A stretch of DNA of 64,000 nucleotides from Kalaharituber pfeilii (Eukaryota > Ascomycota > Pezizomycetes > Pezizales > Pezizaceae), in NCBI GenBank assembly GCA_015179045.1, contig WHUZ01000025.1, forward strand, positions 558,001-622,000, in the 5' to 3' direction. The notes under the pieces were generated by a model, which did no database searches, was not told where the DNA came from, and saw only the letters and a list, made by a program, of their open reading frames with translations. Shown here one piece after another: positions 21,901-32,759 of the stretch. Made by a program: the position numbers and the translations under genes. The stretch's first letter is position 1. Each line of letters begins with the position of its first letter.

Positions 21901-22657
21901 CTAGTACATATTCTAGTACAAGTAAGCACTAGTACCCTGCCATTCAATTTCCTCTCGCATTCCTCACAGAATTTATATACTCTCCTGTTTTCGAATATGG
22001 AACCCCCGACTTCAGCTCACTCTCGTCCAAGCTGAGCAACAAGCACGAATACTACGCACTTTGTTCTTTACTCATGCTCATCGATCATCTCATGCAACAC
22101 ACTCCCTCCTGCATTGCTGCTGCATGTGCGGCTACTCAGTGGACAAGGAATGTATAACCCTCAGCCTATATTGAAGCAAGGAAGCAAGGAGAGCCTGTCG
22201 ATCGCGATGGCTGTGATAGAGGAAAAGGTTAAAAAAACAAAAAGGGAACCATCACATGTTCTTTCGGAACACTAGTCAGCATCACTCGAGCAGACCTTTG
22301 TATGGAACAAGCAATTTGTGAGCCAGTCAAATGAACCCATTGGACACCGGCATTGTTTTATAGCTTCAGGTGTGCAGGAAACCTGTGGAGGGCGATACCA
22401 GCGAATAATGCTCAATATTCATCACTCCAATTTAAAGGGTCATAAATTACCTGGGCACGAGACTAACAAAGTACTTATAAAATAAATATATATCATTTAA
22501 AAGACAGGAAGTCATTGTAACGCACAATACTGCGAACAACAATTCCAAATCATCAAGTGTAACCAGACCACATCAGCCTGCGCCTTCGAACAGCAAAAGG
22601 GTATTCACATCGCTGCAAATTGTCGTCCACCGGATTAAGCTACAGCATCTTCCATGA
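18980..22657. other. Long noncoding-looking stretch between divergent genes
   Basis: No tail hairpin or transposon domain was seen. The part up to about 20 kb may hold upstream exons, leader and promoter of the low-complexity gene on the minus strand. GC-rich patches at 19500-21900 yield many short ORFs with no recognisable family. 22000-22650 is AT-rich 3' flank of the MFS gene. Confidence 0.4.
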
Positions 22658-24351
22658 TTAGAACTCAAATTCAACCTGCCCTCCTTTCTCTCTCCAAATC
22701 CGACCGAAGCGCTGGATAATGATCAAGAGGATCACTGCCGCAGTGACAATGCCGGCTTGGGTACCAAAACTGACATCATATCCCACTTTCATTCCCCATG
22801 GCATCTGGAAATATCCCACGATGAAACCACCGGCCGCACGTGCAAAGTTTATGTATCCGCCGACTTCTCCAGAGGCATTTGGATAGCAATCAAGGGTATA
22901 GGCGGTAACTCCCACTGAGGCAGCCATCACACCAAAGACGTACATCCCCCATCCCATCACCAATGCCGACCAGTGGAGATGGCGGTGCAGTGTCTGGCCA
23001 ATAAGCACGAGCCCAGGAGGCATGAAGAAGAAGGAAATGTAGTTTATCCACAACCGCACTTCAGGCTTGAACTCGCCATTGTGTTTTCGGATATATCGGT
23101 TTGCAACAAAGTCGTTAAAGAAGTGACCGAATGCCTCTCCAATAGCGACACCAACCAGGGGAGTGAAGTAAGTGTACCCGATTGCCTTCGCGTTGAAACC
23201 GTACCCACCAGCTGCCTGAGGGGTCTCTAGCAGAATGGAGATTGTGATGTTGATACCGATAGCCCACATAAAGCTCATCATGTAGTAGCACATGGTTGGG
23301 AGCATGATGGGCTTGAATAAGACGGTGGTCAACCGCTTGCAGCTGGATAGGACAGGAAGGAAATACCCTGAATGATGCTTAATCTGCCAGATACCGGTCA
23401 AGCGCATCATCCTGTCCCATTCAGTAGATCCTCGCTCCGGTTGTTTGTCCATGGGAATGTTGCGGTTGTACCAAGTCTCATCGATAAACAGCACAATGAG
23501 GACGAGGACAAAGCAGCAGAAGGCAAAGACAAGCCAGAATACTGGTCGCCATTCACCTGTGCCGTCAACGATGAAGTTACCAAAGAGCGGCCCGCAGTAT
23601 GGTGCAACGAGGAATACAGCCGCCCAGATACCGATCTTTCGCGCATGCTCACTATTAGGGTATATTAGCTGGGCTATGGATGCTGGTTCGAAGTTTGGAG
23701 GTAACATACTGGAAGAAGAACATGTCCTTGATGAAAGCAAGACCAATTGTTTGGGGCGCTGTTAGGGTGAATCCCATCAACGCGCGCATGGCATAGTACG
23801 TCTGGAAGTCTGTCGTCACGCAGCATCCGAGTGTGAACAATGTTCCAGATAGGGTTGTCCAAAACAACACGGGTGCACGGCCCCAGAAGTATATTACTGG
23901 AATCCAGAATAGACCACCAATTCCTCTGTTTCCAATATCAGAATAGCACTTTGGCAAAGAGTTAAGGAGACCTACAGGAATATAAGGTTCAGGTTACCAG
24001 AATAATTCACCTCATTGGGGGTCATATTCCATTCAATTCCCTGCTTGACGATGCAAGGAATATCGGCACCGGATCCAAAGTCCGCGGCATAGGCGCCCAG
24101 TGCAACTGTCAATAGAATGGCATTCTTTTTCGTTGAGCTCCAGTTCAGAGGATCTTTGGGATCCGCAGTTGGTTGCGGAGTTAACGCTATCTGTTACCTG
24201 ATTAGATAACTACCTTGCTATTTGACCGTGCGTGGATTACACTTACACCGTTGTCCGCGTACTTCAATTCCATTTCAGCGGACCTCAACTTCTTACTAAT
24301 TCCGGCCTCTTCATTGTGTGTATCTGAATCACCACTTGATTTGTCACTCAT
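22658..24351 (-). CDS. Major facilitator superfamily transporter (DHA1-like), four exons
   Basis: Minus-strand exons 24351-24247, 24190-23976, 23925-23710 and 23651-22658, with introns of 56, 50 and 58 bp, give 509 codons plus stop. The N-terminus is hydrophilic (MSDKSSGDSDTHNEEAG...), followed by PKDPLNWSSTKKN before the first helix, a typical pre-TM motif of fungal drug:H+ antiporter-type carriers. GRAPVLFW after helix 2 matches the MFS loop signature, and EHARKIGIW with PYCGPLFGNFI marks the middle of the N-terminal bundle. A long cytosolic loop (ETWYNRNIP...HHSGYF) separates the two six-helix halves. It ends with IIQRFGRIWREKGGQVEFEF. Plasma-membrane efflux or uptake of a small molecule is the family role; the substrate is unknown. 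No break is seen, and 56-58 bp introns are usual for ascomycetes. Confidence 0.88.
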
Positions 24352-25093
24352 CTCACCCGGAAATTATCCTTGCAGGTGAATAATTGAAATAAATATAGGG
24401 AGGATCGAGTGGAAGAGAAATTGATTTGCTGCCACTTGGAGAGAAAAGGTTCAATCGGTTTCGGCGGAAAACAATATTCTAATTGAAGCACAACCCCATG
24501 TCATGAAATTATGATAGAATACGAAGTAATATAGGATTTTATATTTGAGGGTGGAAGCTACTTGTACATGGCTTGATTCATCATTTGGCCTCCTCTTCCC
24601 TAGCCTTGTCCCCGGGCGTTTTTGCTGTGCCCCTTCGCCATTTGTCACGCAAACGTCTTACCGCAAGGCTCAGACAGAGGCTGGATATTCCATGTACATG
24701 CAGAGGCATTCTTCCAAAGTTGACGGAAGCAAAAAGAGGCTTCTGCAGGGGCGAGAAGAAAACTTGCTATTCAAGGAGCGAGAACTATCTAGCGCGGAGG
24801 CACACAAGCCTTATTGTGGGGCCCCAGTTATTAGTGTGAACCCCAGATGTATGGGCAATCCAGGCTGCTGGATCAGCCATGTGGATGATTTCTAACTCCA
24901 GATGGGGACTTTATGGGCAACCGAGATTTCTTACTGTGTGTTTCAATACCTCGGCCCGATTATGAGAATCTGTTAGCCGGTAAACGGGATCGCTAATATG
25001 TTTGACATTGTGGGGGAACAAGGACTAACTACATATCTACTGCAGCGAATCAATAGCCTAGCTACCCCCGGATGCAGTAAGTTGGAAAGCTCT
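24352..25093. other. Upstream region of the MFS gene, no other gene seen
   Basis: Presumed promoter and 5' flank of the MFS gene followed by unassigned sequence into which the copia element inserted. No recognisable ORF. Confidence 0.4.
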
Positions 25094-25098
25094 GTATT

Positions 25099-25350
25099 TG
25101 TGAAAAGGAGTACAGAGGAATAGGCTCAGAGATGTGTGTATTCGATTCTAATGATCAATCAAGAACGGGGCTTCCAGAGCCCATATATATACAAAAACTC
25201 TATAACACGAAGTTGCATACAAAACCAGTGAACAGAACAGCTAAGAATTTGGACTGCCTAATATGGAATACTCAGTCCGGAGTGTTTGGGCCATCGCGGA
25301 TGTTCGGAGTGCTTAGGCCATCGCGTGTGTTCGGCTCATGGTTTCTAACA
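25099..25350 (-). repeat. 3' LTR of the copia element (252 bp)
   Basis: Matches 30212-30582 except that it contains only about two units of the GGATGTTCGGAGTGCTTAGGC repeat instead of four and lacks the TCGGACTGTTTCGC array. Confidence 0.93.
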
Positions 25351-25480
25351 CTCCCACTCAACTGCGTGTTCCTGTTCTGATCCTGTAGCCTCCTTAAAAC
25401 TCTCGATGCCTTATGCATACCTCCGTAGCAAAAACCCTATGGGAAAAAAGCTTACGTGAGAGAAAGAGTACTACCCCAAG

Positions 25481-27541
25481 TTACCTAAATTGCTTAACTC
25501 CCATTCCTTCCATGAAGTATTCATGTTTCGTGCGTGCTAATGCTTTTGTGCAAATATCCGCTAGGTTCTCATTGGTTTTGACATACTTGAGTGAGATTGC
25601 ACCAGATTCAATGGCTTCACGGATGAAATGGTGACGGATTGCAATGTGCTTAGTCCTATCATGATGCTTAGGGTCTTTAGCTAGATCAATAGCCCCATTG
25701 TTGTCTATTCGAATAAGTTGCCCTTCATGTTGATTGTTGCATCCAGTCTCCCACTTGCTCTTGATTTCATCGAATAGCCTTCGTAGCCATATGCCTTCCT
25801 TGCAGGTCTCTGTAGCTGCCATATATTCAGCTTCGGTTGTGGAAAGAGCTACTGTAGGCTGTTTTCTAGACTTCCAGGAGATCGCAGCACCAGCGAGGGT
25901 AAAAACATAGCCAGAGGTTGATTTGCGTGTGTCAATATCACCGGCCCAGTCAGAGTCGCTATACCCTATAGGATGATGATAGCCTATAATCCGTTCAGTA
26001 GCTGAGCTCGAACTTGACCTTGAGCCTTGAAATAGTAGGCCATGTTGTCGGGTGTGTTGAAGATATCGAAGAACACGCTTTGCAGCTGCTAAGTGTTGAG
26101 CTGAGGGGGCAGCACTGAACTGCCCAAGTGTAGATACTGTGTAAGCTAGATCTGGCCGAGTTCCAAGCATTGCATACATGAGCTTTCCAACAAGTGACTG
26201 GTATTGGCGTATTTCGGCTGGTGTAGGAGTAGCAGTACTATCTGTTTGTAGTCTGACATTCGAGTCGAGAGGAGTGGAAAGGCTCTTGCATCGATCCATG
26301 CCGAAATATACAAGAATACTGCTGATGTATTTAGTTTGGTGGAGCCAGATTATGCGATTTGGGCGGTCTCGAGTAATCTCAAATCCAATGAATAACTTTA
26401 CTGCTCCAAGATCCTTCATGTTGTATTTGCTAGCGAGCTGCTTCTTAATTTGATCTTTGAGTGTAGGATTGAATGAAAAGATCAAGATATCGTCAACCCA
26501 GAGCAGCAGTAAAATTCCAGACATGATGTAGAGATTTGAATCCTCTGTTGAGCGCTGGAAGCCAATGGATATTAGATATGCATCGATGTCTGCATACCAT
26601 GCTCGAGGTGCCTGTTTGAGGCCGTAGAGGGCTTTTCGGAGCTTGCAGACTTGGTTGCTGTTGGAGCTGTTGCTGAAGCCTTCGGGTAGCTCCATATACA
26701 CTTCCTCATCGAGTTCAGGGTGAAGAAATGCTGTAATGACATCCATTTGATCAATATCAAGGTCATGTTCTGCAGCAATCGCCATTAGCATTCGAACAGT
26801 AGCAAACTTAGCAACTGGGGCAAAGGTTTCTTCATAGTCAACTCCTGCTCTCTGCTCATAGCCTTTAATCACAAGGCGGGGTTTATATCTTATGCTGCCA
26901 TCAGCATTCTGCTTTACTTTGTACACCCATTTGCAGCCAATCACACTCTTGCTCTCAGGTACCTGAGCTTGGTCAACAAGCTCCCATGTTTGGTTTTCTA
27001 GCAGCGAGTTAAGTTCTTCGCCCATAGCTTGCTCCCACTGAACACAGTCAGGGCTTTGCATGGCTTGCCGGTAGCTAGTCGGTTCACCAATTGCCTCCTT
27101 TACTGGTCCCTGGGCTTGAAAAGCTTTTGTCATGGTATGGCCAGATCTCCACAGAGCATCTGCCAGGGTATTGAGAGCTTCAAGCCTCCCTTCGTCAGGT
27201 GTAGCTTGTAGAGTACCAGATTCTAATGCGTGACAGCACCTAGATATCTCTTCACTTGCATCAGTATGCACAGTGGACACGTGGATTGTGTGGTGCTTAG
27301 CCATCTGGTCGGCATTGGGGTCTTTACCAGTCATAGAACTGGTAGCTGCAGCACGCGAGCGGCGTGGGCGTTTCTCAATGATTTCTTCTCCAAGACGTAG
27401 GCGTGGTATGTCAGGCTCTGTCCGTTGAGGCATCGTGGCCGGTATCCGAGTCATAGGCAGTGTCGCACCTGGCGTCATAGCCGGCGTCGTAGGTTCATCA
27501 GCAATCTCAGTGATTCTGTCTTCTGGCCAGATGTCAGGCAT
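25481..27541 (-). CDS. Copia Pol C-terminal part: reverse transcriptase and RNase H
   Basis: 686 codons. The copia RT block starts near residue 165 (WEQAMGEELNSL, WELV), with KARLVIKG-like YKPRLVIKGYEQ, VDYEETFAPV, QMDVITAFLHPELDEEVYM, LRKALYGLKQAPRAWY and the catalytic WVDDILIF near residue 347. The RNase H part follows with GYSDSDWAGD (near 530), STTEAEYMAA and DNNGAIDLAKDPKHHDRTKH (near 614). No internal stop. It is separated from the integrase frame by a shift upstream of 27541, so it could not be made as one polyprotein in this copy. Confidence 0.93.
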   Translation of the reverse strand: MPDIWPEDRITEIADEPTTPAMTPGATLPMTRIPATMPQRTEPDIPRLRLGEEIIEKRPRRSRAAATSSMTGKDPNADQMAKHHTIHVSTVHTDASEEISRCCHALESGTLQATPDEGRLEALNTLADALWRSGHTMTKAFQAQGPVKEAIGEPTSYRQAMQSPDCVQWEQAMGEELNSLLENQTWELVDQAQVPESKSVIGCKWVYKVKQNADGSIRYKPRLVIKGYEQRAGVDYEETFAPVAKFATVRMLMAIAAEHDLDIDQMDVITAFLHPELDEEVYMELPEGFSNSSNSNQVCKLRKALYGLKQAPRAWYADIDAYLISIGFQRSTEDSNLYIMSGILLLLWVDDILIFSFNPTLKDQIKKQLASKYNMKDLGAVKLFIGFEITRDRPNRIIWLHQTKYISSILVYFGMDRCKSLSTPLDSNVRLQTDSTATPTPAEIRQYQSLVGKLMYAMLGTRPDLAYTVSTLGQFSAAPSAQHLAAAKRVLRYLQHTRQHGLLFQGSRSSSSSATERIIGYHHPIGYSDSDWAGDIDTRKSTSGYVFTLAGAAISWKSRKQPTVALSTTEAEYMAATETCKEGIWLRRLFDEIKSKWETGCNNQHEGQLIRIDNNGAIDLAKDPKHHDRTKHIAIRHHFIREAIESGAISLKYVKTNENLADICTKALARTKHEYFMEGMGVKQFR

Positions 27542-27593
27542 GTTAACATCCTGTAGCTCTTCTGTACTGCAGCTGGTAGGTGCATTCAGCTGC

Positions 27594-28805
27594 TCAGCTG
27601 TGGTGAATTGGTTTTCTCTCGTCGAATACCACGTCAGCTACAATGTATGCCCGACGGCCTTGTGGGTCCCAAACTCGCCACTGCTTGGTTGTAGTAGGTG
27701 AATAGCCGATGAAGATGCACTGCTGTGACTTAGCTTGCATGGTACGACGCTTCGGTTTTGGGATATGTGCATAGGCGTGACATCCAAAAATGCGCAGGTG
27801 GTGCAGGGCCGGTTTCTTGCCATACCAGGCCTCATAGGGCGTTTTGTTCTCGAGAGCTCGTGTAGGTGACCTGCTCAAGATATACACAGCTGTTGCAGTA
27901 GCTTCTGCCCAGAATTCCTCATCAAGCTTAGCAGCACACCTCATAGACACTGCCATCTCCTTGATAGTCCTAATTTTTCTTTCACTGACTCCATTTTGAT
28001 GCTGAGTGTAGGGTGCGCTGGGTTCATAGGAGATACCGCTGCTTGACAGAATACCTCGGAATCTGCGGTTGTCATATTCTCCCTTGCCATTGTCACACCT
28101 GAAACGTTTGATAACTCTCCCACTTTCCTTCTCTACATGTGCTTTAAAGTCTTGAAAAGCACTGCAGACCTCTTCAACTGTTTTGGATTCAAGGATGTAT
28201 ACCCATGTCATGCGTGAATAGTCATCAATGTAGAGGAGGAAGTACCTAGAGTTTCCAGGTGTGACTGGGAATGGACCAGCAGAGTCAGAGTGAATGAGTT
28301 GGAGGGGCTCAGTTGCCCTCTCAGAGGATGTTCGATTGATTGTGACCTTCTGTTTGCCTTGCAGGCATGGAAAACAGGGACTGCCATCTTTGGATAGCTC
28401 TGCCTTTCGCAGCTCTATGCCAGTTGCAAGACCATTGGCGAGCGTCTTAACAGCAGCTGTATTCAGGTGTCCTAGGCGGTAATGCCAGAGCTCGAGTGTA
28501 CCTTTAGCCAGAACGGTGGTGGCAGGCACGGTAGCGGCAGCGGCAGGCACGGTGGTGGCAGGCACGGTGGTGGCAGGCACGGTGGTGGCAGGCACGGTGG
28601 TGGCAGGCACGGTGGTGGCAGGCACGGCGTGGGTTTTTCGGAGGTTAATTACGTACATTCCATCTCGACGTTTGACAGTGATGACTGGTCGGTCCTGTTC
28701 ATCTGCAATCCTGCAGGTGCCTGACTTAAATAATGTGCTGTAACCTGCATCCTCTGCTTTTGCTACTGAGAAGAGGTTGCATTTGAGATCTGGAACATAT
28801 AACAC
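27594..28805 (-). CDS. Copia Pol N-terminal part: GAG-pre-integrase and integrase core
   Basis: 403 codons opening with LYVPDLKCNLFSV, followed by the GAG-pre-integrase zinc motif HYRLGHLN...CFPCLQGK and the integrase core with the D,D-35-E acids in LIHSDSAGPF, FRCDNGKGEY and GVSERKIRTIKEM, then TPYEAWYGKKPALHHLRIFGC and a chromodomain-free C-terminus. A pentapeptide array (VPATT and variants, about 8 units) lies between the N-terminal strand and the zinc motif and is unusual for this spot. The reading frame differs from both the gag frame before it and the RT frame after it. Confidence 0.92.
   Translation of the reverse strand: MLYVPDLKCNLFSVAKAEDAGYSTLFKSGTCRIADEQDRPVITVKRRDGMYVINLRKTHAVPATTVPATTVPATTVPATTVPATTVPAAAATVPATTVLAKGTLELWHYRLGHLNTAAVKTLANGLATGIELRKAELSKDGSPCFPCLQGKQKVTINRTSSERATEPLQLIHSDSAGPFPVTPGNSRYFLLYIDDYSRMTWVYILESKTVEEVCSAFQDFKAHVEKESGRVIKRFRCDNGKGEYDNRRFRGILSSSGISYEPSAPYTQHQNGVSERKIRTIKEMAVSMRCAAKLDEEFWAEATATAVYILSRSPTRALENKTPYEAWYGKKPALHHLRIFGCHAYAHIPKPKRRTMQAKSQQCIFIGYSPTTTKQWRVWDPQGRRAYIVADVVFDERKPIHHS
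28500..28626 (-). repeat. 15-bp minisatellite coding VPATT in the copia Pol
   Basis: Units of GTGGTGGCAGGCACG (plus strand) are repeated about eight times with minor changes, keeping the Pol frame open. It lies between the protease-side linker and the GAG-pre-integrase zinc motif. Confidence 0.9.
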
Positions 28806-28809
28806 TGAT

Positions 28810-30006
28810 TCAAGTCATGCACCGTTCATTACCCTGAATAGTCATGGTTCCTATTGCTGTAGCGAAAATTGTGTAGTTGTCTCCCAGTAGTACCTTACGT
28901 GGCTTTGCAAGTGTCTTGTGGCTTGTGAAGTCTGACAGAGTGGAGCACATGTGGTCACTGGCTCCAGAGTCAATGTACCAGGTTCTTCGTTGACAATTGG
29001 TAAGGGTAGCTCTAGTTGCAGAGGCTTTGGCAATATACATCCTTGTCAGGTTAGCACTCGATTTGTTGGAATCATCTGTATTGGATGCGGGGCTCAGTTT
29101 CTCTCTTTTGTTCTTGAGCTCAATTGCCTTCTTCTGTAATCTGCAATCCTCTGCTTTGTGTCCTTCTTTTGTGCAGTACCAACATACTCCTGCAATTCGC
29201 TTAGACTGGGTATCTCTCTTGTTGACTCTATATCCGCCACGGCCGCCACGTCCTGATCTGTAGCCACGGCCACGATCACGGCCTCCTCCACGGCTATTCG
29301 TTGCCAGTGCTCCGGCGGTAGTAGTGGTTATTGGTTCGAGCTGAGTTTCATAGTCAACAAGGGTACTGAGGACATAGTTGATAGTCTGTTCTGGAATTGG
29401 TTTCTCTGCTATTACACGACGTATGCCTGAAAATTTGGGTGAGAGATGGCGGAGGATGTGATTGACCATTCCTCTGTCAGTAATAGGGTCATCAGTGTGG
29501 GTCAACGCATTTTGGTAACCTATGAGTCTGCTAATCCATGCAGATACTTTCTCATGTTCACCCATTTTATCGTTTCCAAAGGCCATCTGAATTGCGTTAA
29601 TACCAGAGCGGTTTGCAACTGTGTCAAGTCTTTGCTTGAGGGCCTTCCACATCTCAGTAGGCTCATCTGCATTTCCAAGATAAGCTTGAGCAGATAGTGT
29701 CAGAGAGCCGAAAATAATGGAAGCAGCTTGATTAGAGCGTTTGGTAAACTTAGCTAGAGCTTCTGAGTTTGTATTGGGGCCTGAGGTGGATGGTCCGGCA
29801 CTGCTTGATGCTCGTGATGCTCGGGAGGCTAAGGTAGTTTGTTCTGGGGCATGCTCAGTGCCATTGACGATTTCCCAGAGATTGCAGGCCTTGAGAATGA
29901 ACTTCATGGCCACGCTCCATTGTTGGTAGTTTGAGGTTGTAAGCATGGGAGCTTGTCCATGTTTATGGCGAAAGACATCAGCAGTGGTGGAGGTGGATCC
30001 AGACAT
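28810..30006 (-). CDS. Copia Gag with CCHC knuckle and aspartic protease start
   Basis: I start at the methionine of MSGSTSTTADVFRHKHG, about 200 bp inside the 5' LTR edge; an upstream in-frame ATG at 30123 is also possible. The frame has the copia Gag (UBN2-like) body with NYQQWSVAMKFIL and W-x-A-L-K-Q-R, an Arg/Gly-rich stretch, a CCHC knuckle CWYCTKEGHKAEDC and the protease motif WYIDSGASDHMCS. It ends at a TGA just before LYVPDLK, which lies in another frame. This may be a frameshift mutation; copia elements normally encode Gag-Pol in one frame. Confidence 0.9.
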   Translation of the reverse strand: MSGSTSTTADVFRHKHGQAPMLTTSNYQQWSVAMKFILKACNLWEIVNGTEHAPEQTTLASRASRASSSAGPSTSGPNTNSEALAKFTKRSNQAASIIFGSLTLSAQAYLGNADEPTEMWKALKQRLDTVANRSGINAIQMAFGNDKMGEHEKVSAWISRLIGYQNALTHTDDPITDRGMVNHILRHLSPKFSGIRRVIAEKPIPEQTINYVLSTLVDYETQLEPITTTTAGALATNSRGGGRDRGRGYRSGRGGRGGYRVNKRDTQSKRIAGVCWYCTKEGHKAEDCRLQKKAIELKNKREKLSPASNTDDSNKSSANLTRMYIAKASATRATLTNCQRRTWYIDSGASDHMCSTLSDFTSHKTLAKPRKVLLGDNYTIFATAIGTMTIQGNERCMT

Positions 30007-30211
30007 TGTAGGATGATTTGATGTTTGCAGTAGTAGACGTGGAGAGCAGGTGAGCTCGAGGGATTCGAGAAGCGAGGAGCACGAGCGAGGAGTGCAAGCG
30101 AGGAATGTGAGCGAGGAGAACAAGTGAGGAGTGCGAGCAAGGAGTGCAAGTGTGTGAAAAAAGTGCGACTTAAATGCGGTGGACTATATTGCACAGTCCG
30201 GGCTCATAACC

Positions 30212-30582
30212 TGTGAAAAGGAGTACAGAGGAATAGGCTCAGAGATGTGTGTATTCGATTCTAATGATCAATCAAGAACGGGGCTTCCAGAGCCCATATA
30301 TATACAAAAACTCTATAACACGAAGTTGCATACAAAACCAGTGAACAGAACAGCTAAGAATTTGGACTGCCTAATATGGAATACTCAGTCCGGAGTGTTT
30401 GGGCCATCGCGGATGTTCGGAGTGCTTAGGCCATTGCGGATGTTCGGAGTGCTTAGGCCATCGCGGATGTTCGGAGTGCTTAGGCCATCGCGGATGTTCG
30501 GATGTTTTACACACTCGGACTGTTTCGCTCGGACTGTTTCGCTCGGACTGTTTCGCGTGTGTTCGGCTCATGGTTTCTAACA
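30212..30582 (-). repeat. 5' LTR of the copia element (371 bp), expanded array
   Basis: Same ends as the 252-bp partner LTR but with about four tandem copies of GGATGTTCGGAGTGCTTAGGC and three of TCGGACTGTTTCGC. The flanking 5-bp TSD is intact, so the length difference arose at or after insertion. Confidence 0.92.
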
Positions 30583-30587
30583 GTATT

Positions 30588-31655
30588 GAACGCATCAAGT
30601 ACTACCGATCCGAAGTCAGCTCGGCCAGCCTTACGCCGCCAGTTCCTGCATCCTTGCCTAGTCTTTCGGCTTTGGAAAAGCCAAAACGATTGCATAGAAA
30701 AGAAGTGTTATTGGTGCGACTTAAGATATCCAGGGCAGGCTAGGAGCAAAGACAGATAAGTCTGTGCACATCGGTGTGGAACAGGGGTTTCGGAGTCTCA
30801 GGCGTGAGATTGCCACCCGATAATTTGCGAAACCAGAGATTCTGATTCTAGACGATTGCAGATTTGGGACTGGGTTGAAAGAATTAAAACTAGGAACGCC
30901 CATTGGCACCAGCTGCCTCAATCATATTACGAGGCTGGGGATACGGTACCTTAGTGCAGACTCTGCTGGGAGATGCTTGCCTGCGCGGCGTCTTGTGACT
31001 GCGTTAACGGCAGAGGCCGTGTTCGAGATTCGGATCGGTGGGGCGTACGGCGTGGTGTTGTACGGTGTGATCTCTTGGAACCACCTATTTGCCACCGCAC
31101 GGTCATGCGAAAGACATGACGGGGGGTGGGAGGGCGTCATGGGAGGACGGGCTTGATCCTTGCCGACTTGGCGCGGGGTGTCCCTTCTGAGCCGTGGCAG
31201 ATTCCGTGGCTGCGCCTCATGCCACCACCCGGTAACTCCGCGCTACCCCACACCTCCATCCGCATCGTCGCGTCTGTAGCCACTAGCATATTGCGCTGTA
31301 TCATATCCCTAAGATTCTCACCAGCAGTGTCGGCAATGGGTTCCAGACTAAGTGGGGAGAATGCTCATTCCTGTGAATGTGCCCCAGCGTAATCGAGCGA
31401 GTTCACAAGTATAACACTCGCGGGAGAGCCACTGCAATCTGGTCATTTCCAAGTCAATCGGCTCTCTGACGCTCAATCCAATGGCAATGGTGTCCAATTC
31501 TCTTCGCTTGACCCCGATCTTCTCGGATAAAGTGCACATCAGCATCCTTTCCACATTTTCGCCCAAGCAAGAGACACAAAAGCACATCTCTATTCGAGCT
31601 GCACGGTCCCCGAGAGTGTGCCGCGCCGGGGTTAGCTTCCGGTACTACCACCTGG
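30588..31655. other. No gene recognised
   Basis: Several short overlapping ORFs without recognisable domains. No tail hairpin, LTR or inverted repeat seen. Confidence 0.4.
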
Positions 31656-32759
31656 TATAACCAGGGACAGGATTAATTTTGCTATTGCAGTTATCCAGCA
31701 GAAATTGGGAGGGAAGCATGTGCAAATAATCGGTAAGCCGTTGAAGGAAGGTTGGTATATGGGGCATCCGTATGTTTCGTTTTCTCCTCCCTAGATTCAA
31801 GATTCAACGCCGAATTTGGGGGCACAGAAATACGCGTGATGCATTCTACATGTAGAGCAAGATCATCCAATCTCATCCGCCATTGTATGTCCTGCCTCTA
31901 CCGAAGGTGCCCAAACCATCGTGCACTGGGCAAATGCGGACTTTATGCCCAAATGTCCCATCTCAATGGGCCGCAACTTGTGTTACGGAGGTGCTGCTCC
32001 CCATGTGCGAGGTTCCGTAGCCGTTGACCTTGGAAAGCGAATGAACAAAGTCCTCAATATCGACCACAACAGCGCTTCCTGCATGGTCGAACCAGGCGTC
32101 AGCTACTTCAAGCTGTACTACGAAGTTTGGAAATCCGGCTACCCACCTATGATCGATCCCCCAGACTTGGGCGGGGGGAGCGTTATGGGAAATGTACTCG
32201 ACAGAGGAGTCTGTTGCATTTCGTACGGAGGCCACTAGGGAACTGCTATGGGCTGGAAGTTGTTCTGCCGAATGGAGAGGTGCTCCGGACGGGAATAGAT
32301 GCTTTGCCGGGCAAGAACGGCACGGATAACCCAAGTTGGCAGGCATTCCAGCCCGTCAATGGGTCATATTCGGATGGAAATTTCAGACAGAGCAACTTTG
32401 GAATTGTGAAGAACATGGGGATCTGGCTGAACGCTAAAACGTGAATTTCCCTTATCCCGTTCAATTTATATAATTCTAGATTCAATTTCTGACTTTGAAC
32501 CAAGATTCGACAGCCAATCCTACATGATTACCTTCCCTGACGACAACTTCTTCGTGGAACATCGATGTCACGGGCCTACCCAGAGATGCTGGGGATATCC
32601 ACCTGAGTTGACCCGTAAGGCTGCTAGTGACCATTCGGCCTAATCAACCGATAGCTACAGCAGGGCAATACAATTGACAGGTCGGGTCACGGAAGCGTAT
32701 CACAAGCGGAGCACATGGTTGAGTGAGTTGCGCCACTGAGTGGCAAGAGTACGCGTAGG

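Larger units (their letters stand above)
25094..30587 (-). mobile_element. Full-length Ty1/copia-type LTR retrotransposon with 5-bp TSD
   Basis: The element spans 25099-30582 in minus orientation. LTRs begin TGTTAGAAAC and end CTTTTCACA, and GTATT is duplicated on both sides (25094-25098, 30583-30587). The primer-binding site GGTTATGAGCCCGG adjoins the 5' LTR at about 30198-30211 and matches the anticodon stem-loop region of initiator tRNA-Met. A purine tract GAGTGGGAG adjoins the 3' LTR. Domain order is Gag, protease, integrase, RT, RNase H, diagnostic of copia. Two frame breaks (near 28810 and 27590) make this copy non-functional. Confidence 0.95.

Noticed and set aside
28482..28743. Plus-strand Gly/His- or Val/Ala-rich repeat ORFs
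   Set aside because: Antisense shadow of the VPATT array in the copia Pol frame.
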